From: Bacillus massilinigeriensis
GTDB lineage: Bacteria; Bacillota; Bacilli; Bacillales; Cytobacillaceae
Direction: 5' to 3'
Assembly (NCBI RefSeq): GCF_900117315.1
Contig: NZ_LT630337.1
Location: forward strand, 789,633 to 853,632
Length of the DNA stretch: 64,000 nucleotides
Shown here: positions 8,645 through 18,769 of the stretch, piece by piece
Numbering within the stretch: position 1 is the stretch's first letter
Layout: each line of letters starts with the position of its first letter
The notes under the pieces: model-generated
What the model was told of the DNA's origin: nothing
Seen by the model: the letters and a program-made list of their open reading frames with translations, nothing else
Databases searched by the model: none
Translations under genes and position numbers: made by a program

Positions 8645-9283
8645 ATGAGTAATGACACTTTAAAAATCCCACAGGCAACGGCCAAACGATTACCATTATA
8701 TTATCGTTTTTTAAAAAATCTCCATTCCTCAGGAAAGCAGAGGGTTTCTTCTTCAGAGCTTAGTGAGGCTGTAAAGGTGGATTCTGCTACCATTCGCCGT
8801 GATTTCTCTTATTTTGGGGCATTAGGAAAAAAAGGTTATGGGTATAACGTTAATTACTTATTATCATTTTTTCGAAAAACCCTTGATCAGGACGAATTAA
8901 CGAAGGTTGCATTAATCGGCGTAGGGAATTTAGGTACGGCATTTCTTAACTATAATTTCTTGAAAAATAACAATACGAAAATTGAAGTTGCATTTGATGT
9001 GGATCAGAATAAAGTTGGAACAAAGATCGGCGATATCCCGGTTCATCATATGGATGAGTTAGAAAAAGTCATTCTATATGAAGACATTCAAGTCGCTATT
9101 TTAACGATTCCTGCTCCTGTTGCACAGACTATTACGGATCGTTTGGTGAAATCGAATGTGAAAGGAATTCTTAATTTTACACCTGCAAGATTAACAGTGC
9201 CATCATCCATAAGAATTCATCATATAGATTTAGCAGTTGAACTTCAATCATTAGTATATTTTTTAAAGCATTATCCTAATTGA
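8645..9283 (+). CDS. rex: redox-sensing transcriptional repressor Rex
   Basis: 212-aa repressor that binds DNA when NADH/NAD is low and releases it when NADH rises, controlling fermentative and respiratory genes. The N-terminal winged helix (about residues 1-80, with [24 protein letters not shown]) is followed by a Rossmann domain with [10 protein letters not shown]. The ribosome site AGAGGGGG precedes ATG. Cotranscribed with moaC. Candidate operators occur upstream of its own operon and at 16723, ahead of the NADH-linked reductase operon. In B. subtilis tatAY-tatCY follow; they are absent here. Confidence 0.96.
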   Translation: MSNDTLKIPQATAKRLPLYYRFLKNLHSSGKQRVSSSELSEAVKVDSATIRRDFSYFGALGKKGYGYNVNYLLSFFRKTLDQDELTKVALIGVGNLGTAFLNYNFLKNNNTKIEVAFDVDQNKVGTKIGDIPVHHMDELEKVILYEDIQVAILTIPAPVAQTITDRLVKSNVKGILNFTPARLTVPSSIRIHHIDLAVELQSLVYFLKHYPN

Positions 9284-9352
9284 TTTCAGATTGTTTCCAA
9301 ATGATTTGAATCAGAAGGTTGAATTTCATTTTTGCTCTTACATATAAAAGGA

Positions 9353-9396
9353 GGCTTAGTCCGTTGGATGCGATATCCTTAGACTAAGCCTTCTTT
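9353..9396. terminator. bidirectional terminator between rex and ydiK
   Basis: GGCTTAGTC (9353-9361) and GACTAAGCC (9382-9390) form a stem followed by TTCTTTTC on the plus strand. It sits between the convergent rex and ydiK genes. Confidence 0.75.
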
Positions 9397-9606
9397 TCAT
9401 TTTTTGCTTTGGACTTTTTTCAGTTTAAAGTGGAATGAAACCATTTTGATTCCTGAACCTAAATCAAATGTGGCTAAAACAATAAGGAGATAAGTAAAAA
9501 TTCCCCACCCACCATCTTCTTGAACGTTTTGAATCGCAAAGGTTGTAAATAATAGTCCGAGAAACACATAAAGTAATCCGGAAAGTAATGGTGATTTCCT
9601 CATCAT
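9397..9606 (-). CDS. ydiK: small membrane protein YdiK
   Basis: 69-aa protein of the YdiK (DUF4305) family with two predicted membrane helices, about residues 6-27 (LLSGLLYVFLGLLFTTFAIQ) and 34-55. No catalytic motif is seen and the function is unknown. GGAGG lies about 10 bases upstream of the first ATG, inside the end of ydiL, whose stop directly abuts this start. The ydiL-ydiK pairing is as in B. subtilis. Confidence 0.85.
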   Translation of the reverse strand: MMRKSPLLSGLLYVFLGLLFTTFAIQNVQEDGGWGIFTYLLIVLATFDLGSGIKMVSFHFKLKKVQSKK

Positions 9607-10341
9607 CTATAATAATCCTCCGATAAATCCTTGAATTTTTTCCGCATCTTGAATCATTTTTTCAATAACATCTTTGTAAACAGATTGTACAATAACTACG
9701 AATGTATTCATAGCAACGTGAGCAAACATTGGAACTAGAATCCGGTTTGTTTTCACATAAAGGAACGCGAATGTGAAGCCCATGGCAGAATATAATAATA
9801 TGTGCTCTGGTTCTCCGTGAGCTAAGGCAAAAATAATGGAGCTAATTAAAGCTGAAATAACGAAATTAAAACGTTTATGGAGGGAGCCGAAAATGATTTT
9901 TCGAAAGACGATTTCCTCCAGGATAGGTCCGATAATTGAACTGACTAATATGACAATTGGATAGGTCTCAATTAAACCAATTATCTGTTGGGTGTTCTCA
10001 GAGCCCATTTCAATTCCAAGAAATTTTTCAATATTTGCAGCTATACCTTGTGCGAAAAGGGCAAGAAATATGCCAAAAACTGCCCAAATGATAGAATTAC
10101 CAACAGATGATTGGTTTCGATGTAGATGGGAGTTCTTCATTTCTTTCCTTAATAAAAATAATACAAGAACTAAAGTAATGGTAAAACTTATGACGAGCCA
10201 AATAGATATTGAATATATTTGAAGTTTCTGTGGTGTTATTCCTAAAGCCTTTCCTAGCTTGGCAACAAGAGGAATCCCCAAGAAACTTGAAAATTGCATT
10301 GCGATGTAAGCAATGATGATTAGCCAATACTCTTTTTTCAA
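9607..10341 (-). CDS. ydiL: CPBP family intramembrane glutamic endopeptidase YdiL
   Basis: 244-aa membrane protein of the CAAX/CPBP (ABI) family with about six to eight hydrophobic segments. The family motif EEIVFRK (EExxxR) is present, followed by FALAHGEPEH and a later FAHVAMN, giving the expected metal/catalytic Glu and His residues. The start is TTG with AAGGAG 9 bases upstream. It heads the ydiL-ydiK operon, divergent from groESL. The substrate is unknown. Confidence 0.9.
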   Translation of the reverse strand: MKKEYWLIIIAYIAMQFSSFLGIPLVAKLGKALGITPQKLQIYSISIWLVISFTITLVLVLFLLRKEMKNSHLHRNQSSVGNSIIWAVFGIFLALFAQGIAANIEKFLGIEMGSENTQQIIGLIETYPIVILVSSIIGPILEEIVFRKIIFGSLHKRFNFVISALISSIIFALAHGEPEHILLYSAMGFTFAFLYVKTNRILVPMFAHVAMNTFVVIVQSVYKDVIEKMIQDAEKIQGFIGGLL

Positions 10342-10636
10342 AATAACAGTCTCCTTTTCACTTTCTCCAATGGCTATAGTCCATGACCTGGCTTTTTCGT
10401 GACAAATAATTAATCAATTTTCTAAAAGCCTGATTATCTCCCCACTTAATTCACTTTAACATTATTCTACTAATAAATTGACCTTTCTTACAAATGGTCG
10501 CTATTTTTTAGAATATGCAAAAATGAATAAATTCCTGTTTACTTTTTACTAAATGTTGGATAAATTTACAAATGGAGTACATACTTTTAAGGGTTCGTTT
10601 CAAAAGGTGAAAATTGAAAAAAAATATGCTTAATAC

Positions 10637-10702
10637 TTGCAAAAGTTTTTTGGATTCATTAATATAATAAATGTGTTAGCACTCATTTGACGAGAGTGCT
10701 AA
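10637..10702 (+). promoter_or_regulatory. groESL promoter and CIRCE operator
   Basis: A perfect CIRCE element, TTAGCACTC-N9-GAGTGCTAA, spans 10676-10702 and is the HrcA binding site. Upstream, TTGCAA (10637-10642) and TATAAT (10663-10668) have a 20-bp spacer. TAATAT at 10660-10665 gives a normal 17-bp spacer instead, so the exact -10 is uncertain. Confidence 0.95.
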
Positions 10703-10741
10703 TAAAATCATATTACATATTATTTGAGGAGGTTGTTTCAC

Positions 10742-11026
10742 TTGTTAAAGCCACTAGGTGATCGTATTATCATTGAGCTTGTTGAAACGGAAGAAAAAAC
10801 TGCAAGCGGTATTGTTTTACCGGACACAGCAAAGGAGAAACCACAAGAAGGTAAAGTAGTTGCTGTTGGGACTGGAAGAGTTCTGGAAAATGGTGAACGC
10901 GTTGCTCTTGAAGTTTCTGTTGATGATCGAATTATCTTCTCAAAATACGCTGGTACAGAAGTGAAATACGAAGGTAAAGAATATTTAATCCTACGTGAAA
11001 ATGACATCCTTGCTATAATCGGCTAA
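10742..11026 (+). CDS. groES: co-chaperonin GroES
   Basis: 94-aa chaperonin-10 that caps the GroEL ring. It begins [12 protein letters not shown], and the mobile loop [18 protein letters not shown] is near residues 16-33. The start is TTG 10742 with AGGAGG 9 bases upstream; an earlier in-frame TTG at 10724 overlaps that ribosome site and is rejected. Length equals B. subtilis GroES. Under CIRCE/HrcA control and cotranscribed with groEL. Confidence 0.97.
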   Translation: MLKPLGDRIIIELVETEEKTASGIVLPDTAKEKPQEGKVVAVGTGRVLENGERVALEVSVDDRIIFSKYAGTEVKYEGKEYLILRENDILAIIG

Positions 11027-11046
11027 TTTTGAAACAAACATTCTGA

Positions 11047-12714
<1,668 letters not shown>

Positions 12715-12803
12715 GGTTTTCAGCCTTGCATTGGAGAAGTAGTTAAGGCTATTTCTCCCCTTTATGTGGAGTAGTCATGTAAATAATTTATATCAATAGC
12801 AAT

Positions 12804-12838
12804 AACCACTTCCTAAAAAATTAGGGAGTGGTTTTTTT
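12804..12838 (+). terminator. groESL terminator
   Basis: Stem AACCACTTCCTAA/TTAGGGAGTGGTT (one wobble) with a 4-nt loop and seven T residues, 90 bases after groEL. Confidence 0.88.
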
Positions 12839-13458
12839 ATGTTATTGAAATTTGGTTTTCAAGACTTTTTGGATGACAGTTCATATTTCAGCATATTATT
12901 ATCTGGGTTTAATAAATTTTTTGTGATTCTTAGTTGTCCAATTTAATATCGGGCTATTTTAAAGCGCATAATTCGCTAGAGCATATTTCAGAGTAGACAA
13001 GAAGGTAAAACCTTTCTAAATCATATAAAAGCCCATAGCGGGTACAGGAGCTAAGATTTCAGCTATTACCTCCCGTCCTAGATACTTTTTATAAAGGATG
13101 TTATTCTCGAAATCCTCAACAGTAAATTTTTTGATCGGAACAAACAGAATTGATAAAATAAATATAGTTGTGGAACAAACCGTAAGAGAACTTAATTTCA
13201 GATACTTAAAAAACAGTAACGGGAAAAGTGTTTGAAGAAGTGGTAAAAAACGATAATTCACTTTTTTGAAAAGATGCTTTTTTTGAATTATATATTTTAC
13301 AAATCACTATAACAATCAAATGAAAGCAATTTCTCCTAAATTAAAGTTTATTGATTATATAGATAACAGCACTCTATTAGATATAGTAAATGGAAATTTT
13401 TTGTACATTCCATTTAAGAATGAATTAATTAAATAGTAATTCTACCATGCCCGCTGTA
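12839..13458. other. gene-poor interval, probably decayed DNA
   Basis: About 620 bp with no convincing gene. Only weak ORFs without ribosome sites occur: a 35-codon plus-strand ORF starting near 12839, an 81-codon hydrophobic minus-strand ORF at 13016-13261 with a GTG start, and a 38-codon plus ORF at 13320-13436. It marks the border between the groESL backbone and the accessory block and may hold gene remnants too short to identify. Confidence 0.5.
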
Positions 13459-13504
13459 GGATACTGAAAGAACGGTATTATACCGGCATTTGGTATCCTT
13501 TTTG
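13459..13504 (+). terminator. terminator-like hairpin
   Basis: GGATAC/GTATCC outer stem with an inner palindrome CGGTATTATACCG and a following T run. No intact gene ends just before it, so it is probably left from a lost gene. Confidence 0.6.
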
Positions 13505-13559
13505 TTTAATTAAGGAGTTGAGGTAATGAATAATCTATAAAAATAAATTGAAGGAGCAT

Positions 13560-13772
13560 TTGGGGAGTTTCAATAAGGTTAATAGAAATAGATAATAATT
13601 ATAGCATAATGAAATTAGGGATTGATATAATGGTGCAAAATGGGAATTTTCCTGCTGTTGTGTGTAACGGAATGCCAAACTCACCGAACTACCAGTTCAT
13701 GGAGAGACAAAGATTGTTACACACCATGGTAAAGTGAAAAGGGTTAAGTTCGATGAGGGGGAAGAGCTTTGA
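13560..13772 (+). pseudogene. frameshifted XtrA/YqaO-like phage gene
   Basis: Reading 13560 in one frame, then 13563-13670, then 13671-13772 in the first frame gives a continuous small protein containing IEIDNNYSIMKLGIDIM, then NGNFPAVVCNG, then AKLTELPVHGETK and GKVKRVKFDEGEEL. The end resembles, from memory, XtrA/YqaO-type proteins of Bacillus prophages. Two single-base changes explain it: one extra G in the GGGG at 13562-13565 and one lost G near 13669. AAGGAG is at 13551-13556. The TGA overlaps the next gene's TTG by 4 bases, so the two were once coupled. Confidence 0.55.
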
Positions 13773-14830
13773 AAGAAGTAATTTTAAATGAATATGACCA
13801 AAAGAAGATAATATACTTGGAATACGAGAAAAAATTGAGAGATTTAATATTTTCCTTGATTAAGGAAAACGGGATTACTATTCATGGTATTGAATCAAGG
13901 GTAAAAGACAGGAATAGTTTATCTAAGAAAATTGATAGTAAAGAAGATAAATATACGGGTTTAGATAAAATTACTGATATTCTGGGTTTAAGAGTTATAA
14001 CATATTTTGAAGATGATGTTGATAAAATTGCTAATATTGTTAAAACTCAGTTTCATGTAGACGAAAATAACTCATGTGATAAAAGGAATAAAAATTTCGA
14101 CTCTTTTGGGTACTCATCACTCCATTATATTATTAAATTAACAGAGCCAAGAGCATCCCTACCTGAGTATTCAAGGTTTAATGAGATTAATTTTGAAATT
14201 CAAATAAGATCTATTTTGCAACATGCATGGGCAGAAATTGAACATGATATTGGATATAAGAGTGCAATTGAAATTCCTGTTGATATGAGAAGAAAGTTCT
14301 CTAGGATAGCAGGTTTATTGGAATTAGCAGATATCGAATTTATAAGAATAAAAGAAGAAATAAAAAAGTATACAATTGAAGTTAAAGAACAAATTAAATC
14401 CCAAAATTTAAATTTATTTATAGATAATATATCATTAAAGGAATTTCTGCAGGAAGATAGAATAGTTTATGAAATCGAGCAACATTTTATGATTATAACT
14501 AAGGCAATTACCGTTGAATATGATGAAAGATATATTGCAAAAAGAATTAATCAACTAAGTTTCTTTGGAATTGATACTATCGAAAAATTGAAGGAATCCT
14601 TAGAATCAAGAAAAGAAATTATTAAAACCCTTGGAGAAAAGTGGTTGTCAATCCATGAGAAACGATGGGAATCGGTCACGAGTGGAATTTCAATTTTTTA
14701 TTTATGTTTTGTATTAGCCTGTGAAAAAGAAGATTTGCAGTATGTCCAAGAATACTTCAATTTTGGAAAACTTTCAAAAAACCCAGAATTACCCGAAATG
14801 TTATTTGACCTTTATAATAAAATCGTATGA
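13769..14830 (+). CDS. RelA/SpoT synthetase-domain protein
   Basis: 353-aa protein with an alarmone synthetase fold and no HD hydrolase, TGS or ACT domain. Conserved residues include SRVKDRNSLSKK (R44, K46, R48), D70-x2-G-x-R75, the Y115-SSLH G-loop, E143-x-Q-x-R147 and HAWAEIEHD (152-160). The C-terminal ~160 residues are helical and unrecognised. The family includes small alarmone synthetases and toxic synthetases (toxSAS, CapRel) that make (p)ppGpp/ppApp or modify tRNA; which activity applies here cannot be told. The start is TTG with AGGGGGAAG upstream, overlapping the XtrA-like remnant. AT-rich codon use and this neighbour suggest phage or island origin. Confidence 0.85.
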   Translation: MKEVILNEYDQKKIIYLEYEKKLRDLIFSLIKENGITIHGIESRVKDRNSLSKKIDSKEDKYTGLDKITDILGLRVITYFEDDVDKIANIVKTQFHVDENNSCDKRNKNFDSFGYSSLHYIIKLTEPRASLPEYSRFNEINFEIQIRSILQHAWAEIEHDIGYKSAIEIPVDMRRKFSRIAGLLELADIEFIRIKEEIKKYTIEVKEQIKSQNLNLFIDNISLKEFLQEDRIVYEIEQHFMIITKAITVEYDERYIAKRINQLSFFGIDTIEKLKESLESRKEIIKTLGEKWLSIHEKRWESVTSGISIFYLCFVLACEKEDLQYVQEYFNFGKLSKNPELPEMLFDLYNKIV

Positions 14831-14985
14831 AATTTAATTGTATAAACATACTAACACATTAACATTTTGCTAACGCAATTCGATACGGAAATTGGCAGAA
14901 TTCTGCGTTCATTTGATCCGTGTATGTCATATGGGACTCATGTATACTGTCCAGGTAAACAAGTAAAAACGATAAAGGTGTTTTA

Positions 14986-15441
14986 ATGGAAAAAATAATC
15001 GTTTTAGGTATTGGCAATCTGTTAATGATGGATGATGGAATAGGAATTTATCTAATTGAGCAACTATGTAAGCTGAATTGTACACCTTATGTATCTTTTT
15101 TGATTGGTGAATCAGATATTGATTAATGCATGGATCAGATAATGAAAGGTACATTTGTCATCATTGTGGATGCTGTATTTTCAGGAAAAGAACTAGGGGA
15201 GCTTACCGTTTATCCTCTTGCCAATTAACATGAATATCAAACTTTAGACATATCAGCGCATAACTTTCATTTGTTTCAATCATTGTATCAACAGAAAGAA
15301 TCAATCAAGGGTTATCTCATAGGAGTGGAGCCTTATGAGATAAGGTTCCATATTGGATTAAGCAAAGGTTTAAGAGAAAAATGGGAAACGATTTTACAAG
15401 ATGTATCACAGACCATTGATAGCTTGATTGTTAAGAATTGA
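14986..15441 (+). pseudogene. hydrogenase maturation protease (HycI/HyaD family), two nonsense codons
   Basis: One frame runs the whole length and encodes a recognisable M52-type protein: MEKIIVLGIGNLLMMDDGIG at the start, a VIIVDAVFSG segment and GYLIGVEP near residue 110. It is interrupted by TAA at 15124-15126 and TAA at 15226-15228. The frame is otherwise intact, and AAAGGTG precedes ATG. The family trims the C-terminus of [NiFe]-hydrogenase large subunits. No hydrogenase gene is in the window, which fits loss of the system followed by decay. Confidence 0.85.
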
Positions 15442-15548
15442 GTGTGTTATATAGAATAGATCTTCAGAGGATAAGTTAAAATAGATAGAAGAACATTCCC
15501 AAAGCATAGGCATATGATGATTTATAATCTATGAAGGGAATGAAAAAA

Positions 15549-16070
15549 ATGTACTATGTCCCGGGCATGTATCCACATCAATGCCATTGTTATGCTAATG
15601 TACCAATGTATAATTATGTAAGCCAGCCTGTTTACAGAGCTATTCCAAGTGGTGATGACAGAATTGCTCTTAAAGATTATGGACCGAATCCATTTACTGT
15701 TAATATCAATAGGGCTGCGAGAAAAAACAATACCTATCGTACCGCTTTATGGACCGGAAGTCATTTGCAAGTTACATTGATGAGTCTGAAAGTTGGTGAA
15801 GATATCGGTTTGGAAATTCACCCTGACGTTGACCAATTCTTACGTATTGAACAAGGCCAAGGAGTTGTTCAAATGGGGAAGACAAGGGATCATTTAAATT
15901 TTAAAAGAAAAGTATCGGATGACTCTGCCATAATGATACCAGCTGGTACATGGCACAATGTAACCAATACAGGGAATATCCCACTAAAACTATACTCAAT
16001 ATATGCTCCTCCTCAACATCCACATGGTACGGTACACGTAACAAAATCTGATGCAATGAAAGCTGAATAA
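15549..16070 (+). CDS. cupin domain protein
   Basis: About 173 aa, with a His/Cys/Tyr-rich N-terminus (MYYVPGMYPHQCHCYANV) and then a single cupin barrel. Cupin motif 1 is GLEIHPDVDQFLRIEQGQG, and motif 2 is IPAGTWHNVTNTGNIPLKLYSIYAPPQHPHG, giving metal-binding His/Glu candidates. It resembles B. subtilis YrkC-type cupins; the substrate is unknown. I prefer ATG 15549 because AAGGGA lies 9 bases upstream; in-frame ATGs at 15531 and 15540 exist. It lies between two pseudogenes. Confidence 0.8.
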   Translation: MYYVPGMYPHQCHCYANVPMYNYVSQPVYRAIPSGDDRIALKDYGPNPFTVNINRAARKNNTYRTALWTGSHLQVTLMSLKVGEDIGLEIHPDVDQFLRIEQGQGVVQMGKTRDHLNFKRKVSDDSAIMIPAGTWHNVTNTGNIPLKLYSIYAPPQHPHGTVHVTKSDAMKAE

Positions 16071-16134
16071 AACTATCTGGATAACAAAAAATAAATAATT
16101 GATCATAATATAAAAAAGTTCATTGAGTAAAATG

Positions 16135-16150
16135 TTGTGAAATCCTTACA
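16135..16150. promoter_or_regulatory. degenerate Rex-like site before the SDR remnant
   Basis: TTGTGAAATCCTTACA resembles the strong Rex site at 16723 but lacks one base in the right arm. The following bases (TTCTACTAA, AATTATTAA) also match the sequence after the 16723 site, so the two leader regions look like relatives. Confidence 0.45.
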
Positions 16151-16188
16151 TTCTACTAACATAGAATTATTAACAGAGGCTCCTCGTA

Positions 16189-16456
16189 TGGGCAATGAAA
16201 TATAATATCCGCTGTAATTGTGTAAATCCAATGATGAAAACCCCAATGTATCAATTTTTATTTAGACCACTTAGAGCAAGAAGAACGCGTAAAATTCCTT
16301 GCCGCTGAGAGAATGAAAGTGCCAATGCGTGGTGAAATGGAAGATGTTGATCGTGACAGGGCACCAGTAATGGTATTTTTAGCCTCTGATGGTTCAGGAT
16401 ACATTAATGGACAGATTATTGCTGTAAATAGTGGTCGAAACATGCTTCGAGTATAA
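16189..16456 (+). pseudogene. 3' remnant of a short-chain dehydrogenase (SDR)
   Basis: Frame 1 from about 16195 reads KYNIRCNCVNPMMKTPMYQFL, the SDR segment after the active site. Around 16255-16270 the frame shifts, and frame 2 continues LEQEERVKFLAAERM, MEDVDRDRAPVMVFLASDGS and GYINGQIIAVNSG to a TAA at 16456. The N-terminal cofactor domain and the active-site Ser-Tyr-Lys are missing. So it is 5'-truncated and frameshifted. Confidence 0.8.
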
Positions 16457-16504
16457 TCAATTAAATTTGAGCTGTCATGCATAATATTTAGATATTTATA
16501 TAAT

Positions 16505-16552
16505 AGAGACCCTGATTTGTTCACTGAACGAGTCAGGGTCTCTCTATTTTTT
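16505..16552 (+). terminator. terminator after the SDR remnant
   Basis: Perfect 11-bp stem AGAGACCCTGA/TCAGGGTCTCT with a 17-nt loop and a T-rich tail. Confidence 0.85.
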
Positions 16553-16716
16553 TACCGAAAAATGTATTTATCTGTTGAATAGTTACCGATAACGCTTAAT
16601 TATCGATGTTACTACATATTGTTGTATCTCATACAAGGGATAAGTGTTTTTAAATTGGGAAAGATGACTTTACTATAAATGGAGTAACCCAAAGCTTATA
16701 AGGGTATTTTTTTTAA

Positions 16717-16740
16717 TATAATTTGTGAAATACTTCACAT
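16717..16740 (+). promoter_or_regulatory. promoter -10 and strong Rex operator
   Basis: TATAAT at 16717-16722 is directly followed by TTGTGAAATACTTCACAT (16723-16740), which matches the Rex consensus TTGTGAA-N4-TTCACAA at 13 of 14 defined positions. A repressor here would cover the transcription start. The target operon encodes NADH-linked redox enzymes, typical of Rex control. Confidence 0.8.
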
Positions 16741-16775
16741 TCTACTAGAAATAATTAATAAAGGTGGTTATGAAG

Positions 16776-18743
16776 ATGTTAGAACATTTATTTTCTCCAG
16801 GGAAAATTGGAACAATGGCACCAAAAAACAGGATTGTAATGACTGCCATGGGAAATTATTTAGCAAATACAGACGGTACGGTTTCCGAAAAGGATATTGC
16901 CTTTTATGGTGCAAGGGCAAAGGGCGGTGTTGGGACGATCATCACAGAATGTGCTTCAGTCGATTTTGAAAGAGGAAAAGGAAATACTCACCAAATATCT
17001 GTTGCAGATGACAAATTCATCCCAGGCCTTAAACGCTTAGCAGAGGAAATTCATCAATACGACGGAAAGATAGTAGTACAAATCTATCATCCAGGAAGAC
17101 AGGGAATCAGTGTTATTAATGGAAACCTGCCAATGATGGCACCTAGTGCAGTGGAATGTCCTGCTGTTCATCAACCTGCTGTTGCCATGTCAGAAGAAGA
17201 AATAAAAGAGATGGTGGCAAAGTTTATTAATGCCGCTGTCAGATTGAAGAAGGCGGGAATTGACGGTGTTGAGGTTCATGCTGCACATGGATACTTGATC
17301 CATGAATTCTTAAGCCCACGTGCCAATAAAAGAACGGATAAATACGGCGGTAGCTTAGAAAATAGAATGAGATTCTTAGAGGAGATTGTTACAGGTATAA
17401 GAGAGCAATGTGGAAGAGACTATCCATTACTTGTTCGCTTATCTATCGATGAATTCGCCGATACTGTAGGGCATCCTGATGACGGTTTACAGCTTCCTGA
17501 AAGTGTAAGGATTGCCAAAAGACTCGAAGAACTAGGTGTAGATGCCATTGATGCAAGTTCAGGGACCTATGAAACGATGAATACTGCCTGGGAGCCAACT
17601 TCCTTTGAGCAAGGATGGAAGGTTCATCTATCTGAGGCTGTGAAAAAAGAAGTAAATATACCAGTCATTGGGGTAGCGGTTATTAGAGACCCTGAGTTTG
17701 CTGATCAAGTCATTGCTGAAGGAAAAATGGATTTCGTCGGTTCAGCAAGGCAGCATTTTGCTGATGCAGAATGGGCGAATAAAGCGAGAGAGGGTCGCTG
17801 CGGTGATATCAGAAAATGTATTTCCTGTCTTTACTGTATGGAAACACTCATGGCAGCAGACCAAACCTCCATCCCTGTTGGATGCTCAATCAACATCGAG
17901 GCAGGAAATGAGCTTGATTATAGCAACCTAAAGGAAGACGGGGAAGGCCGTGTCGTTGCTATTATCGGAGCAGGTCCAGCAGGGCTTGAGGCTGCAAGAA
18001 TATTAGCGATGCGTAAGTTTAAGCCTGTCGTTTTTGAAAAAAGCGATCGCGTTGGCGGGCAATTATATTTTGCTAGTCAGCCACCAAATAAAGGAAAAAT
18101 CACTTGGCTGATTGATTACTTGGAAGAACAGACAAAAAAATTAGGAATTGAAGTACGCCTGAATACCGTACCAACCCTTGAGGATTTAGAAGAGTTAAAT
18201 CCATATGCCGTATTTGTTGCTCAAGGATCATCACCAGCTATTCCACGTTCTATCCCTGGTACTGATGGGCGAGAAGTGCTAACACCTATTGATATTCTAA
18301 ATGGAAATGTGGAGCTTGAGAATAAAAAAGTAGGCGTCGTCGGTTCAGGAATGACGGGTCTAGAGGTAGCTCATCTATTGGCGGAAGCAGGAAATGAAGT
18401 TAGCGTATTTGAAATGGGCGAAAATATTGGGTCGGATATCTTCTTCCAAAATTTAATTGATGTGATGACACATATTGGACCACTAAATGTTCCTATGTAT
18501 CCTAAGCACAAATTAATTGGTATTGATAATGGAAAAACGAGCTTTGAAGCAATTGAAACTGGGGAAACAAAAGAATTTATGTTTGATCATGTAGTACTTT
18601 CCCTTGGAACAACATCCAACAAAGATTTAGTAAACGAGATTCAATCCAACTTTAAAATCGTTAAAATTCTTGGAGATGCAACAAAGCCAGGAAGAATTAG
18701 AGATGCCATTGAATCAGGCTATTTAACGGCTTATCATCTATAA
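16776..18743 (+). CDS. NADH:flavin oxidoreductase / 2,4-dienoyl-CoA reductase-type enoate reductase
   Basis: 655-aa multi-cofactor enzyme: an FMN-binding OYE barrel (residues ~1-340, with EVHAAHGYLIHEFLSP and NKRTDKYGGSLENR), a [4Fe-4S] cluster motif (C348-x2-C351-x2-C354 and a later Cys near 370), then an FAD domain (VVAIIGAGPAGLEAA) and an NAD(P) domain (VGVVGSGMTGLEVAHLL). The family reduces activated C=C bonds of enoates or enoyl-CoAs; the substrate here is unknown. I start at ATG 16776, 8 bases after AAAGGTGG; a GTG at 16764 overlaps that site. First gene of a Rex-box operon with the Fe-ADH. Confidence 0.9.
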   Translation: MLEHLFSPGKIGTMAPKNRIVMTAMGNYLANTDGTVSEKDIAFYGARAKGGVGTIITECASVDFERGKGNTHQISVADDKFIPGLKRLAEEIHQYDGKIVVQIYHPGRQGISVINGNLPMMAPSAVECPAVHQPAVAMSEEEIKEMVAKFINAAVRLKKAGIDGVEVHAAHGYLIHEFLSPRANKRTDKYGGSLENRMRFLEEIVTGIREQCGRDYPLLVRLSIDEFADTVGHPDDGLQLPESVRIAKRLEELGVDAIDASSGTYETMNTAWEPTSFEQGWKVHLSEAVKKEVNIPVIGVAVIRDPEFADQVIAEGKMDFVGSARQHFADAEWANKAREGRCGDIRKCISCLYCMETLMAADQTSIPVGCSINIEAGNELDYSNLKEDGEGRVVAIIGAGPAGLEAARILAMRKFKPVVFEKSDRVGGQLYFASQPPNKGKITWLIDYLEEQTKKLGIEVRLNTVPTLEDLEELNPYAVFVAQGSSPAIPRSIPGTDGREVLTPIDILNGNVELENKKVGVVGSGMTGLEVAHLLAEAGNEVSVFEMGENIGSDIFFQNLIDVMTHIGPLNVPMYPKHKLIGIDNGKTSFEAIETGETKEFMFDHVVLSLGTTSNKDLVNEIQSNFKIVKILGDATKPGRIRDAIESGYLTAYHL

Positions 18744-18769
18744 AATTTAAATGAGAGGAAGGAACAGTT

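Noticed and set aside
10663-10668. A confident -35/-10 assignment for groES
   Set aside because: The best -10 hexamer gives a 20-bp spacer and the better-spaced one is weak, so only the CIRCE element is certain.
13016-13261. 81-codon hydrophobic minus-strand ORF
   Set aside because: GTG start without a ribosome site, no recognisable family, in a gene-poor AT-rich interval.
13320-13436. 38-codon plus-strand ORF
   Set aside because: No ribosome site and no family resemblance; probably chance or an unidentifiable remnant.
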